Source of the DNA: Rebecca billardiae RCC1528 | Lineage: Eukaryota > Haptophyta | Assembly (NCBI GenBank): GCA_965240325.2 | Contig: OZ251245.1 | Coordinates: 496,001-560,000, forward strand | Direction: 5' to 3' | Length of the DNA stretch: 64,000 nucleotides | Shown: piece by piece, positions 19,519-28,833 of the stretch | How positions within the stretch are numbered: position 1 is the first letter of the stretch | Layout: each line of letters starts with the position of its first letter | The notes under the pieces: model-generated | What the model was told of the DNA's origin: nothing | The model's database searches: none | The model's input: the letters and a program-made list of their open reading frames with translations, nothing else | Position numbers and translations under genes: made by a program

Positions 19519-20152
19519 TATGGAGCGCTCGTTGGAACTTGAGCGGGGGTGGAACGGGGACGGGGTGGAACTTGAGGCACCGCGCACTTTCCCAGCGAAG
19601 TGCCCCATCTCGGCGGCGGGGCTGGCACGGTCGGCACACGCTCCTGAGCGCTCGCTTCGCGGTGCGGCAGGCCTTGGGCAGCCCAGACAGACTATGCCGC
19701 GACCGAATTACCGGGCCATGCGCGCACCACACCCGCGCTACATGGCCTGCGCGCTGGACGACTGAGAGGCAACGCCGAACCACTGCATTCCACTGCCCCG
19801 CATGCACCCCGAGTCACCTTCAGAGGGCGTCGACGAGCGCAGAGCGGGTGCGTGGGAGTTCGACCAACTCGTGTACCTTCTTGCAAGCACCAGCGGCGAG
19901 GTCGCAAGCCGAACCTTGACCAGCCGTGGAACTTGAGCTGGTCGGCAGCAAAACCACCGTTTAACCCGGATCAAGTTAGCAGCGTGCGAGGAGGAGGCGC
20001 GGTGCGCGTCCGCGGCTGGCGAGAGGCGTCCGGACCGTGCCGTTCTCGGCCGCGCCCGCGCGCTTCCCGCCGCCGCAGGCCCCGTGTACGCCCGTCGTCG
20101 CCCTCGCCGCGCGGGCGCCAAACCGGCGTCAAGTTCCAACGAGCGCTCCATA
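19519..20152. mobile_element. non-autonomous DNA transposon (MITE-like) with 22-bp TIRs and TA duplication
   Basis: tggagcgctcgttggaactt plus ga at 19521-19542 is perfectly inverted at 20129-20150, and both ends are flanked by TA (19519-19520 and 20151-20152). TIRs with TA target duplications are typical of Tc1/mariner-type and related elements. The 630-bp interior has no transposase-like frame. It carries extra copies of ggaacttgag (about 19568 and 19926), fragments of the TIR. Confidence 0.75.
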
Positions 20153-20233
20153 GTACGACGACGTTTGGTCGTCGTTTTCGAGTGAGTACGTAGCAGCAGT
20201 TTATGCTGAGCTCGTCATCGTCATCACTCGTCA

Positions 20234-21317
20234 TCAGAGCTCCTCCTTGCTGCTGACGCCTGCGCTGCTCGTGGGACTGCCGGGCGCCGCTGGCGCCGGC
20301 GGACTGCTGCTCCTGCTGCTGCTGCTGCTGCGCTTGCCAGCGCTCCGCTTCTTGCCGCTGCCGCGCGGCTTGCCAGCGCCTGCCTCGGGAGACGAGGGAG
20401 ACGCGCTGGGGCTCGCCGGCTTGGCCGTCTCGTTGCCGTTGGCGGCCGCCTTGGCCGCCTCGTCCTGCTTGCGCTGCTCGGCGTCGATCAGCTGTTGCCG
20501 TGAGAGCCACGTGTGCATGTTCTTGGGCTTGGTCCGGCCAGCGAGCAGCCGGCTCCACATGCCGGGCTCCTTCTTGGCGAGCGTGAAGGAGATGCGCCCG
20601 ACCGAGCTGAAGCTCCACTCGCACGACGACGGTTCGATCTCCTTGAGCAGCTCGAGCTCGAGCTTGAAGCGCTTGGGCTTCTGCCGCCCGCGCGCGTCAA
20701 ACGTGAGTGCGCGCGGCTCAAAGCTGACGCGCTCCTCGTCCACGTTGAGCACGGTGACCGGCCCGTCGATGCGCGAGCTGAACTTTGCGTTGATGTACAC
20801 GGCCTCGCGCGACTGCGCCCACTCGAACGCGCAGCTGACCGTGGTCTGCTCAGCCGCTGTGCTGGCGCGGAGCTGCGTGAGCGCCTTGGTCGACTGCCGG
20901 GGGGGCGGACAGAAGGGAAGTCGGGTGAGACGCGCAGGCGCCGCCGTGTGGGCGCGTCGCGCACGCGCGCACCTCCTCGCGCTCACGCGTGAGCTGGCGC
21001 CGGAGCCGGTCAAACTGCGCCACCGGCACGCCTACCGCCCGAGCGATGTCCAAAAGCGCGTGCGCGGGCTCCCAGAAGCTGCGCGACACGAGGTCGACGG
21101 CGACCGTCTCGATGTCGGCGGGTGGCAGCGACTGCACGGCACCACCGCTGGCGTCCAGTGCCGCACTGGCGCAAGCCTCGGTCTCGCACGCACCCAGCTC
21201 TGAGACGAGGGCTGAACCCGTCACCGCTGGTTGGATGTCATCGCTCCGACCGCTGGAGAGGGCGCACGCGAGGACCAGCAGGGTTGGTCCACGCGCGTGG
21301 ACACGCCCTGCCGCCAT
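20234..21317 (-). CDS. ER-lumenal p23/CS-domain protein ending in KEEL
   Basis: Exons 21317..20973 and 20893..20234 (79-nt intron, GTGCGC...GGCAG, phase 0) give 334 aa; an in-frame ATG at 21365 would add 16. A hydrophobic leader (TLLVLACALSSG) looks like a signal peptide. Residues about 129-250 form a p23/CS fold: FEWAQSREAVYI, FKLELELLKEIEPSSCEW, VGRISFTLAKKEPGMWSRLL. CS proteins are HSP90 co-chaperones or protein-binding adaptors. A Lys/Ala helix and an Arg/Ser-rich tail follow, and the last four residues are KEEL, a KDEL-like ER-retrieval signal. Leader plus KEEL argue for the ER lumen, unlike the cytosolic p23 of HSP90; a GRP94 co-chaperone role is a reasonable guess. It starts 179 bp from the divergent carrier gene. 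Confidence 0.8.
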
Positions 21318-21495
21318 CGTGCCGGCGATGACGACGCCTGACGCGGAAAACCGGACATTGGACATCGGATATTCGGTTTCGTCGAACTCGACGTCTTTCG
21401 TGCGCGCGACCGACGCCGAGCGAGCGACGTGCGCTGAGACCGGACCAGCGGAGGCACCGCTCGTCGTGCGCTAGAGGCTTGTGGTGGACGTGAGC
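21318..21495. promoter_or_regulatory. bidirectional promoter interval, p23-like (-) and carrier (+)
   Basis: The two ATGs are 178 bp apart (130 bp if the longer p23 start at 21365 is used). No TATA box is evident. A shared promoter is inferred from the head-to-head arrangement. Confidence 0.4.
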
Positions 21496-22611
21496 ATGCG
21501 CGCGCGCACCGCTCCGTCCCGGCGCACCGCCGCTCCTGCGCGTCGTGTGCTGCTTCTCGGCGTGCTGACGGCCTCGTCTCGCCTTGTGGGCGGCAGCGCC
21601 GTGGCGGCGCGGCGCACGCCGGAGACGCAGCTCGACTTGAGCGAGCGGCTCCGGCACTCGGCGTTGCTCGTCATCTCGGGCGGGGTGGCGGCCGGCCTCG
21701 CGAAGACGGCAGTCGCGCCGCTGGAACGGCTCAAACTCCTCTCCCAGCTCGGCGCCACGCGCGGCATCTCGATGGGCGGCGCGCTCGCGCAGGTCGTGCG
21801 CAACGAGGGCGTCGCCGGCCTGTGGCGCGGCAACATGGCCAACTGCTTCCGCGCGTTCCCGCAGAAAGGCGTCCTGCTGATGAGCTCGGAGATCTTCCGC
21901 GAGCTCGCCGCGCCCATCTGCGCGCGGCTGCACTTCCTCCCGTCCGCGGCGACCGTGGGCGGCGCGCTCGCGGGCGTGAGCTCCGCGCTGCTCTCGTACC
22001 CGCTGGACGTGATCTTCACCACGCAGGCGGGCACGCTGGTGATTGGCAAAGCGTCGCAGACGTCTGTGCTCGCCACGGCGCGCGCGATCATTGCCCGCGG
22101 CGGCATCACCGCGCTGTACGCGGGCGCCGGCTTCACGATGCTCTCCTCGCTGCCGTACGAGGGGCTCAAGTTTGGATCGTACGCCGCAATCTCGAGCCGG
22201 CTGATGAGCAACGGCGAGGGCAGCAACGGCGCGCTGCTGCAGCTGTGCGCGGGCGCGGGCGCCGGGGCGATCGCGCACTCGGCGACGTACCCGCTCGACA
22301 CCGTGCGCCGCCGCCTGCAGGCGGGCAGTGGCCCGGCGGGCTCGAATGCGATCCTGTCTGCGTGGCTGTGCGCACGCGCCCTCGCGCGCGAAGGCGGTGC
22401 TGGCGCTTTCTACCGTGGGCTCCCCGTCACCGTGATCCGCACGCTGCCAAACACGGGCCTCCAGTTCTTCTTCTACGAGCGGATCAAGCGCAGCATGGGG
22501 CTCAGCAGCGCGGCCTCGGACGAGCAGCGGCGCGCACGAGAGGCGCGCCGAAGCCGGGCACGCTCGTTGGCACAGGGTGACCCGTCGTCGAAGCTTGCAG
22601 CTGCCGCCTAG
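21496..22611 (+). CDS. mitochondrial carrier family (SLC25) protein
   Basis: 371 aa with the threefold carrier repeat. Signature loops: PLERLK (75-80) in repeat 1, SYPLDVIFT (168-175) in repeat 2, YPLDTVRRR (265-273) in repeat 3, plus the R/KG loops GLWRGN, ALYAGAG and FYRGLP. The second signature lacks the usual basic residue (PLDVIF). YEGLKFGSY in repeat 2 is typical of the SLC25A16/A24/A42 branch that carries CoA or adenine nucleotides, so a nucleotide-like substrate is likely but not certain. About 45 extra N-terminal residues, Arg/Ala-rich, look like an organelle presequence. The frame extends to 21481 only through a GTG; the first ATG is at 21496. Confidence 0.9.
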   Translation: MRARTAPSRRTAAPARRVLLLGVLTASSRLVGGSAVAARRTPETQLDLSERLRHSALLVISGGVAAGLAKTAVAPLERLKLLSQLGATRGISMGGALAQVVRNEGVAGLWRGNMANCFRAFPQKGVLLMSSEIFRELAAPICARLHFLPSAATVGGALAGVSSALLSYPLDVIFTTQAGTLVIGKASQTSVLATARAIIARGGITALYAGAGFTMLSSLPYEGLKFGSYAAISSRLMSNGEGSNGALLQLCAGAGAGAIAHSATYPLDTVRRRLQAGSGPAGSNAILSAWLCARALAREGGAGAFYRGLPVTVIRTLPNTGLQFFFYERIKRSMGLSSAASDEQRRAREARRSRARSLAQGDPSSKLAAAA

Positions 22612-23255
22612 CATGGCCGGCCCGCTTGTGCTGCTCGCCGTGGGCCGATCGAATCTAGCACGTGCGCGAGACAACTCGCGTGGCAGCGGCGTCGAGACTG
22701 CGGGCTCGTGCCCCATCATGCGCGCGCTTCAGCAGGCATGCCGGCGAACATATGCGATGGCGGCGCCGTTGTCGGAAGGGAGCGCGGGCTGCTGCGGCAT
22801 CAGAAGACGCTCACACCGGCAAGCCGTCGGCCGCCGCGCAGACACGTCACGTGCACACCACATTCTGCGCCCAGCGCGCAGCGCGCAGCGCGCATCGGCT
22901 GATGGAGACGGCATGCTCGCTTGAGAGAGGGCCGGCCAGCTTCCGAAGCGCATGAGTGGAGACGCCGCGCTGACAGCTGTATATCTATCAGCGCAACGGA
23001 TGGTGCATACGCGCGGCGTCGTGGCAAAGCAACGCACGTGCGACACCCCCTTGGTGCGACACCGCTTTTTAACCGACTCGCACTCCCGAATCTGGCCATC
23101 ACTTCACTACTAGTAGCGGATGATACGCATATATCGTGGGAACACGTTGTAGCTCTGAATCTGCGTGCAGGCGCAAGTGTGCGCCCGACCGACGAATGGC
23201 GGCAACGGTGAGGCCGTGCGGCTCCAAGCGCGCAGCGTCGGCGCCAGGTGCGAGG
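22612..23255. other. intergenic between convergent genes
   Basis: Between the 3' ends of the carrier (+) and FANCI (-) genes. A repeated gcgcagcgcgcagcgcgc tract lies at 22870-22890. No gene or RNA recognised. Confidence 0.5.
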
Positions 23256-26200
23256 TCAGCCGTAGCGCCGCCCTGGCTTGCACACGATGAAGCCCTCGAG
23301 ATCGGCATATGTATCGCCCGCAGGCTCCTTGCGTAGAGCGGAGTCGATGTAGGGGTTGGACGACCGCGGTCGCTTGCGCTGTGCGGACCTCGGCTGCACC
23401 TCGTCTGGAGCTGACAGCTTCTCGAGCGTGGCCACACTCGCCGAGCCGCAGCGCGCGCCCCACGCGCGGTTGTTGCCCACCAGCTGGTCGAGGGCCCGCT
23501 GCAGGGAATGCATCAGGGCGCGCTCATCTGCGGAACTCGCTGTTCCCTTCCTCGCACGAAGGACGTTCGCTAGGCCCTGCTGTAGCCGCTCCGCCAGGTA
23601 TGCGTGCGCCAGGCCACGGGACGCGCCCTTGCGCGATGCCCCCGAATCATCGGGCGCAGGGTTGAACGCGGTGGCCATCATTCGCCAGACTTGGTCGTCT
23701 GCGAGTGTGCCGATGAGCTCGACGAAGGCACGCAGGGCGCCCGCTTGCGTGCGGGCGCTCTGCGCCTGGCGCGCAAAGACAGCGCACGCACGCTGGGCCT
23801 CACGCATGCACGTGCGCACTAGCCGCACCGTTGCCGCTGCAATCGCCGGAGGTACGGGCGGCGTCTCATCGGCGTTCTCGTTCTCCGGGAATGCAGATGC
23901 CATGGACCTCAGGGCACTGCAATGCGGGGTCCACGTGGCAGCGCTGCTGCTGTCACGCGACGTGCTCGAGGCCAAAACGCTCAAGGCGACTTGTAGGACG
24001 GAGAGCAGCGCCGCGCCACGGAGATGCACGAAAGGCGGTGTCGTGGCTGGGCTCGACAGTCCAGCTGCCACGTTTGCCGATCTGCGCGCGCGCGCGCGAC
24101 CTGTGGCAGCCGGTGGAGGGACACGGCCAGCACCTAGCAAGCTGGACACAAGCTCAGCGGCAACCGACGCGCGAGCCTGCGGTGCCAGGAAGCCGAGAAC
24201 CCGCCTGATGAGAGTCGACCTCGCCTTGCTCTGCGTTGGCGTACCATGCGGCATCGCTGCTGCCCTCGCCCGTGGCGGGCTGGGCTGCGCTACCGCGTCG
24301 AGGATAGCGCGTACGAGAAGCTCCAAAAGCGCCCGGTGCTCTTGCTCCGACGCCAGCGCGAGCCAAGCTTCGAGCGCGGACCCAACGCTCTGAACAAGCT
24401 CCTGGAAGGCTGCCCCAGGCAGCCTCGCAGCTGGCGAGTCCCGGCGAAATGTGCTCGCGCACATGTCCACCAGTGCACGGCTGTGCACTCGACAGCCGCA
24501 CGACGCAGCATTAGCATCACCCGTGCGCTCCGTTAGCAGCATGTGCAGGCTGCGCGCGCCGGGCATCGATGACCACACGCAGCCTTGCGCAAGCTGTGCG
24601 AGGAGACCGCCCCTGGCCGCCGCGGTGCCGAAGGCCGCGATCGTTTGCAGCGCCGCGGTAACAACGCCAAGGCTGCCATCTGCATGGTCGCTGTCGTCCG
24701 TGTCGGCACTCGCATCTGGCTCCGCCCTGCCGCGGAGCACGCACAGCCATGCGCATGAGGATGCCAACCGCAGGACGGCTGCGTCCTCCAGAGCCAGCTC
24801 ATGATTTGAGGCGCCCGCAGCGGCTCCGGCAACGAGCGAAAGCGAGCTGCTGAGAGCATGGTCCGCTAGTTCGTTGGACTCGCAACCGAGCAACTCACCG
24901 CTGCCGCCTCCGCTGTGGTTGTTCGTGGTGTCCGGAGGAGTGTGCATTGCACCGTCCATGAGCGCTTCCACCACGCCGCCATGCGCCCGTGCGTGCCGCG
25001 CGTGCAGAGCGACACTGCTGAAGAGCTGGCACGCCCGAACAACCCCCAGCACGTTGCCCGCATGTGGCTCCTCGGGGGATGCGAACGCCGTGCTGCCGCC
25101 AGTGTCCAGGCTCGCATCGGCTGCTGAGATCGATGGGGCGATGCGCAGCACATTTGTGCGCGCCGCCAACACAGCACGGGCGCGTGATGCGTCACCAGCG
25201 GCTGACTTGCCCGCTGCACTGATCGCAATCATGCTCGCCCACATCGCGGCGTGGGCCCGCGTCTCCGCGGACGTTAGCTCCGGCCGCTCGTCGCCTCGCA
25301 CGCCGACGAGGACGCGCAGTGCACTTCGCACGTCTTCATCCGACGGTGCCAGAAGGGATGCCACGCTCGCATGGAGCGCATCGAGCCAGCGGCGGCACGA
25401 GAGCTGCCCGCCTGCCTGCTCCAAGCCCCTCGCGGCCGAGAGCTTGCGGCCACCGTCAGGTGCAGGGCCCGCGGCGCCGCTGGAGCCTGCGAGCTCGCAG
25501 CCTTCCGATTCGATGACCAGCATGAGCAGCGACGGCAGGGGCTCGGCCACGCACGCCCTGTCCAAGTCGTCCGCAGCATCGCCGATGTTCTCGACGCAGC
25601 CAGCAGTCGAGAAGAAGGGGCCGCCAGGCACGTACAGGAGCTGCGAGTCGAGCTTGTCGTGCAAAGCCCCGCGCAACGATCGAAGCACGTCGCCGATCTC
25701 GCCTGGCATGCCGCGGAGCTCTTCCGCGCGGTGCGCGCGGGTGAGGAGTGGCCGCAGAAGTGTATAGACTGCACACCGATTCGCTCCGGAGCTACAGTGG
25801 AGCACCCTCAGGATCGTGGCGACCGCCGCGTGTGCCGCCTCTGGGGCGTGTGGCGGAAGCCCACCAGGCCTCCCCAGAGGCGGCTGCGATGATGACGATG
25901 GGCCGGCGTCGCCAACGATGGGTCGCAGAAGCTCGGTTGGCCCCGGAGCGCCATGCAATGGCCCGAAAGCCGTGAGCTCGAGGAGGCACACGAGCCCATG
26001 CACGGCTACGAGGCAGCCTGGCGTCGCTGCGAGAGCAGACGCCGGCAGACAGCTGCCCGCGCCACCTGGGAGATCGAGCAAGGCACCCTCACTGGCCGCT
26101 GGCGCCGCGGCGGCCGTCGCCACTGGGTTGCGCCCGGTCGCCAGCTTGTGCATCGCGGTGGTGAACTCGCGACACAGCGAGCCGTCGGGGGGAGCCAGGG

Positions 26201-27695
26201 CGACGCGCGCCAGCGCGGCAGCGATATGCGCGGCAAGTGACGGCGGCTGGATGAGGGCGAGCCGGGCGATCGTATCAGAGGCGACTTCGCGTGCGTGCGA
26301 GAAGACAGCGTCCGGCTGATTCGTGAGGATCGTGCACAGGACAGCCCCGTGTGCCTGCCGTGCGCCGTGCGCCGTGGGGGCGTCGAGGACGCCCGCCAGC
26401 AGGGCGCGGAACAGCGCGGTGCGGACTGCCGGCAGCGCGCCGACAACGGCCTCCGCCAGCAAGCACGCGTCTCCCACGGAAGGGTGATGATCGCCCGGCG
26501 CCTTGCACCCGACTGCTGCGGCGCTCACGGCATGGAGCGCGAGCTCGCACAGCGCGCCCGCGAGCAGCTCGGCGGCAGGGTGCCGCACGAGGTGCGCCCA
26601 GACGTTGTGCGGCGGGCTGCCACCGCCATGGCCAGCGTCGCTCGGCGCGCGGCTCGCTCGCACGAGCGCGCGAAGCACAGCCGACGGCGCGTCAGCAGGC
26701 GACGCACGATCCATGTTGCTGTGCCCATCCGCGTGCGCGAGCGCGAGGAAGAATAGCGCGTCGGATAAGAGCGCCTGGAGTGCAATCTCCTCGTCGGCTG
26801 CACCCCCGGGTCCCGCCGCCCACGCGGCCAGCTGCGCATCGAGCGTGCTCTGCAGCGCAGCATTGTGCGAGACAGCCAGGGCGACGACAGCGAAGAGGTC
26901 GGCCGAGGCGTCCGGGGGCGCGTCACGCGCGACCAGCCGCAGCAGGTGCGCCCATTCCTCCCCGGCTTGCCCGGGCTGCTCGGCCAATACGACGAGCTGC
27001 GCGGCGCACGAGACGAGCTCCGCACCGGTGCGGGCGGAGCGCCAAGCGCCACGCGCGCGCAGGCGCATCTCTCGCGCCTGCGCCTCGCTCAGCGGCAGAT
27101 CGGGCAGCGCCGCGAAGATGGCAGGCAGGGCGGGCGGCGGCCACGGCCGCTGCAGCAGCGCGCTGACCACGGCCTCTGCAGCTGTGCGGGCGCGTTCCAC
27201 ATCGCCAACGGCGTGGCCGACGGCGTACGCGGCGTGAGCGGCACCGACGAGCACATCGAGCGCATCGGATGCCTGGGACGCGCACTGCTCGTCGGTCAGC
27301 GCGAGCGTGCCGAGCACACCGTCAGCTGCGTCGCACGCCACGTTGATGAGCGCTGCCGCGCGCGCATCGTCTTCGCCCGGATCGCCGCCGTGCGTCAGCT
27401 CGGCTGCGAGCGAGGCGAGCACGACTTGGCACTCGTGCGTCGCGGCGGCGAGGGCCGCGCCGCGCAGCAGGCCCTCGCCGAGAAGCGTGCAGACGCAGCG
27501 CAGCGCGCCGATGCGCACGCACTCGGTCGACAGGAGCACTCGCACTATCTCGGCGCCCTCGGCTGCCGAGCCCGCGCGCACCGCCTCGCGCGCCGCGGGC
27601 CAGAGGGCGTCCAACCGACCGTCCGCCTCCCGGCCCGCGCGCGGAGCCGCATGCACAAACGCGCGGAGCTGGCCGTCGCGCAGTGCGGCGAGCAT
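23256..27695 (-). CDS. FANCI: FANCI-like Fanconi anaemia ID2-complex subunit
   Basis: A single-exon frame of 1,479 aa (human FANCI is 1,328), helical-repeat in character. FANCI pairs with FANCD2 to clamp DNA at interstrand crosslinks. The N terminus LAALRDGQLRAFV resembles LQTLREGDL. The block around residues 190-285 (LPDLPLSEAQ, QLVVLAEQPG, VVALAVSHNAAL) follows the human KDVPLTAEE...LLVLSSKG...IVFAIKLD order. The C terminus NPYIDSALRK...YADLEGFIVCKPGRRYG is the conserved FANCI tail, preceded by a basic RKRPRSS nuclear-type signal. Aligned by eye, human Lys523 (KSAVAGFLLLL) corresponds to Leu562 here (LVAVHGLVCLL). ATG at 27695 chosen because the N-terminal conservation starts there and the frame above overlaps the divergent gene. 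Confidence 0.75.
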   Translation of the reverse strand: MLAALRDGQLRAFVHAAPRAGREADGRLDALWPAAREAVRAGSAAEGAEIVRVLLSTECVRIGALRCVCTLLGEGLLRGAALAAATHECQVVLASLAAELTHGGDPGEDDARAAALINVACDAADGVLGTLALTDEQCASQASDALDVLVGAAHAAYAVGHAVGDVERARTAAEAVVSALLQRPWPPPALPAIFAALPDLPLSEAQAREMRLRARGAWRSARTGAELVSCAAQLVVLAEQPGQAGEEWAHLLRLVARDAPPDASADLFAVVALAVSHNAALQSTLDAQLAAWAAGPGGAADEEIALQALLSDALFFLALAHADGHSNMDRASPADAPSAVLRALVRASRAPSDAGHGGGSPPHNVWAHLVRHPAAELLAGALCELALHAVSAAAVGCKAPGDHHPSVGDACLLAEAVVGALPAVRTALFRALLAGVLDAPTAHGARQAHGAVLCTILTNQPDAVFSHAREVASDTIARLALIQPPSLAAHIAAALARVALAPPDGSLCREFTTAMHKLATGRNPVATAAAAPAASEGALLDLPGGAGSCLPASALAATPGCLVAVHGLVCLLELTAFGPLHGAPGPTELLRPIVGDAGPSSSSQPPLGRPGGLPPHAPEAAHAAVATILRVLHCSSGANRCAVYTLLRPLLTRAHRAEELRGMPGEIGDVLRSLRGALHDKLDSQLLYVPGGPFFSTAGCVENIGDAADDLDRACVAEPLPSLLMLVIESEGCELAGSSGAAGPAPDGGRKLSAARGLEQAGGQLSCRRWLDALHASVASLLAPSDEDVRSALRVLVGVRGDERPELTSAETRAHAAMWASMIAISAAGKSAAGDASRARAVLAARTNVLRIAPSISAADASLDTGGSTAFASPEEPHAGNVLGVVRACQLFSSVALHARHARAHGGVVEALMDGAMHTPPDTTNNHSGGGSGELLGCESNELADHALSSSLSLVAGAAAGASNHELALEDAAVLRLASSCAWLCVLRGRAEPDASADTDDSDHADGSLGVVTAALQTIAAFGTAAARGGLLAQLAQGCVWSSMPGARSLHMLLTERTGDANAASCGCRVHSRALVDMCASTFRRDSPAARLPGAAFQELVQSVGSALEAWLALASEQEHRALLELLVRAILDAVAQPSPPRARAAAMPHGTPTQSKARSTLIRRVLGFLAPQARASVAAELVSSLLGAGRVPPPAATGRARARRSANVAAGLSSPATTPPFVHLRGAALLSVLQVALSVLASSTSRDSSSAATWTPHCSALRSMASAFPENENADETPPVPPAIAAATVRLVRTCMREAQRACAVFARQAQSARTQAGALRAFVELIGTLADDQVWRMMATAFNPAPDDSGASRKGASRGLAHAYLAERLQQGLANVLRARKGTASSADERALMHSLQRALDQLVGNNRAWGARCGSASVATLEKLSAPDEVQPRSAQRKRPRSSNPYIDSALRKEPAGDTYADLEGFIVCKPGRRYG

Positions 27696-27870
27696 CTGAT
27701 TCTGCTCGTCAGTGTTCGCGCCGGAGCTGCTGCCGCCGCCGGCCCGATCGCGGTCGCTCCTGATCGCTGCGTTGCTCGCGCGGTCTCGCGCAGTGCACAC
27801 ACGCCGCTGCAGCCTGCACAGGCAGGTGCGGCTCCGGCTCGGCGCTCGCCGGACTCCATTCATCGGCAGC
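27696..27870. promoter_or_regulatory. bidirectional promoter interval, FANCI (-) and coiled-coil gene (+)
   Basis: 175 bp between divergent ATGs, GC-rich, no TATA. Promoter role inferred from position only. Confidence 0.35.
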
Positions 27871-28287
27871 ATGTCGTCGACGTGGTGGCAGAGCCTCAAG
27901 TTTGTCTTCTGGCCACCCTACCGGCGGCGGTATCAAGAGGCGATGCTGTCAGCGCTCCGGCGGCGGCAGGCGAAGGTGCAGGCGCAGATCGCGGCGAAGT
28001 ACGGGAAGGAGTCAAAGATTGCCGAGCAGGCCAGGCAAATGGTGAGGAGTTCGCTCGCACATGCTTCTCGTGCCATCGACACGGTGCGCTCCGTCAGCGA
28101 AGCGGAGCGCGCGCGCCAGCAGGCGGAAACCCTGCAGCGCATCAGCGCCCGGCTTGAGGAGATGCGCCCTCTCCTCGTCCGCGAGCGACGTCTGGACATG
28201 CTCGCCGAGGCCGAGCGCGTGATCAAGGCGCGGCAGGAACGCGAGGCTGCAAGACGTGATGGCCCGCGCACGCCGCCCTCGACGTGA
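27871..28287 (+). CDS. small basic coiled-coil protein, unknown function
   Basis: 138 aa beginning MSSTWWQSLKFVFWPPYRRR, an aromatic/basic N terminus that could sit on or in a membrane. It is followed by about 110 residues of charged helix with heptad character (KVQAQIAAKYGKESKIAEQ, RISARLEEMRPLL). No family recognised. The upstream in-frame ATG at 27712 would overlap the FANCI promoter and adds only Arg/Leu-rich sequence, so 27871 is preferred. The divergent partner is FANCI, but nothing links them functionally. Confidence 0.6.
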   Translation: MSSTWWQSLKFVFWPPYRRRYQEAMLSALRRRQAKVQAQIAAKYGKESKIAEQARQMVRSSLAHASRAIDTVRSVSEAERARQQAETLQRISARLEEMRPLLVRERRLDMLAEAERVIKARQEREAARRDGPRTPPST

Positions 28288-28833
28288 TGCGAGCTGCATC
28301 TCGGTGGCCGTACTGAATCATGACCGCAGCGTGACGTGTTGCGCGTGCTCGGGCCTAGATGCATCGCATCGGGCCGCCCTGCAACTCAGCTCGAGGAGTT
28401 CTCACAGCCGCGGCCCGTCGGCCGGCCGCGCCGCGCGCACTCCCAGCCGCAGCGACGCCGAGGTCGCCAAGGCTCCGAATGATATCCGACAATTCAGTCA
28501 CTTCTGCAGCCGTAGCATCAGCATGCCTACGTGGCGTATCACTGTAGTGCTGCTGATCGAACAGCTTATATCATGGATACTCAGCTAGGTGCTGCTCGTC
28601 TACTGACTGCTGCTGTAACTAAGTCTAACTGCGGAGTGCGCGGCGGTCTTCCGCAGATCGAAAATAAAATCGCCGCGCGCGCGGAAAAGGCGAAAAGCGC
28701 GTGCTGGGAGAAAAAAGGGCCCGTGATATCGAGAAATAAATCAGGGAAAAGCCAAAGCGCACGTCTCCCGGCGATGGCTACCGCGTGTCGCGCGTCGTGC
28801 TGAGCCCTCTCGGAAAGTCGAACGAAGCGCTCC
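28288..28833. other. intergenic; AT-rich block upstream of the U5-40K gene
   Basis: 28660-28745 contains A-rich words (aaaataaaat, gggagaaaaaaggg, gaaataaatcagg) within otherwise GC-rich DNA. This is the likely promoter region of the WD40 gene. No other gene seen. Confidence 0.45.
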
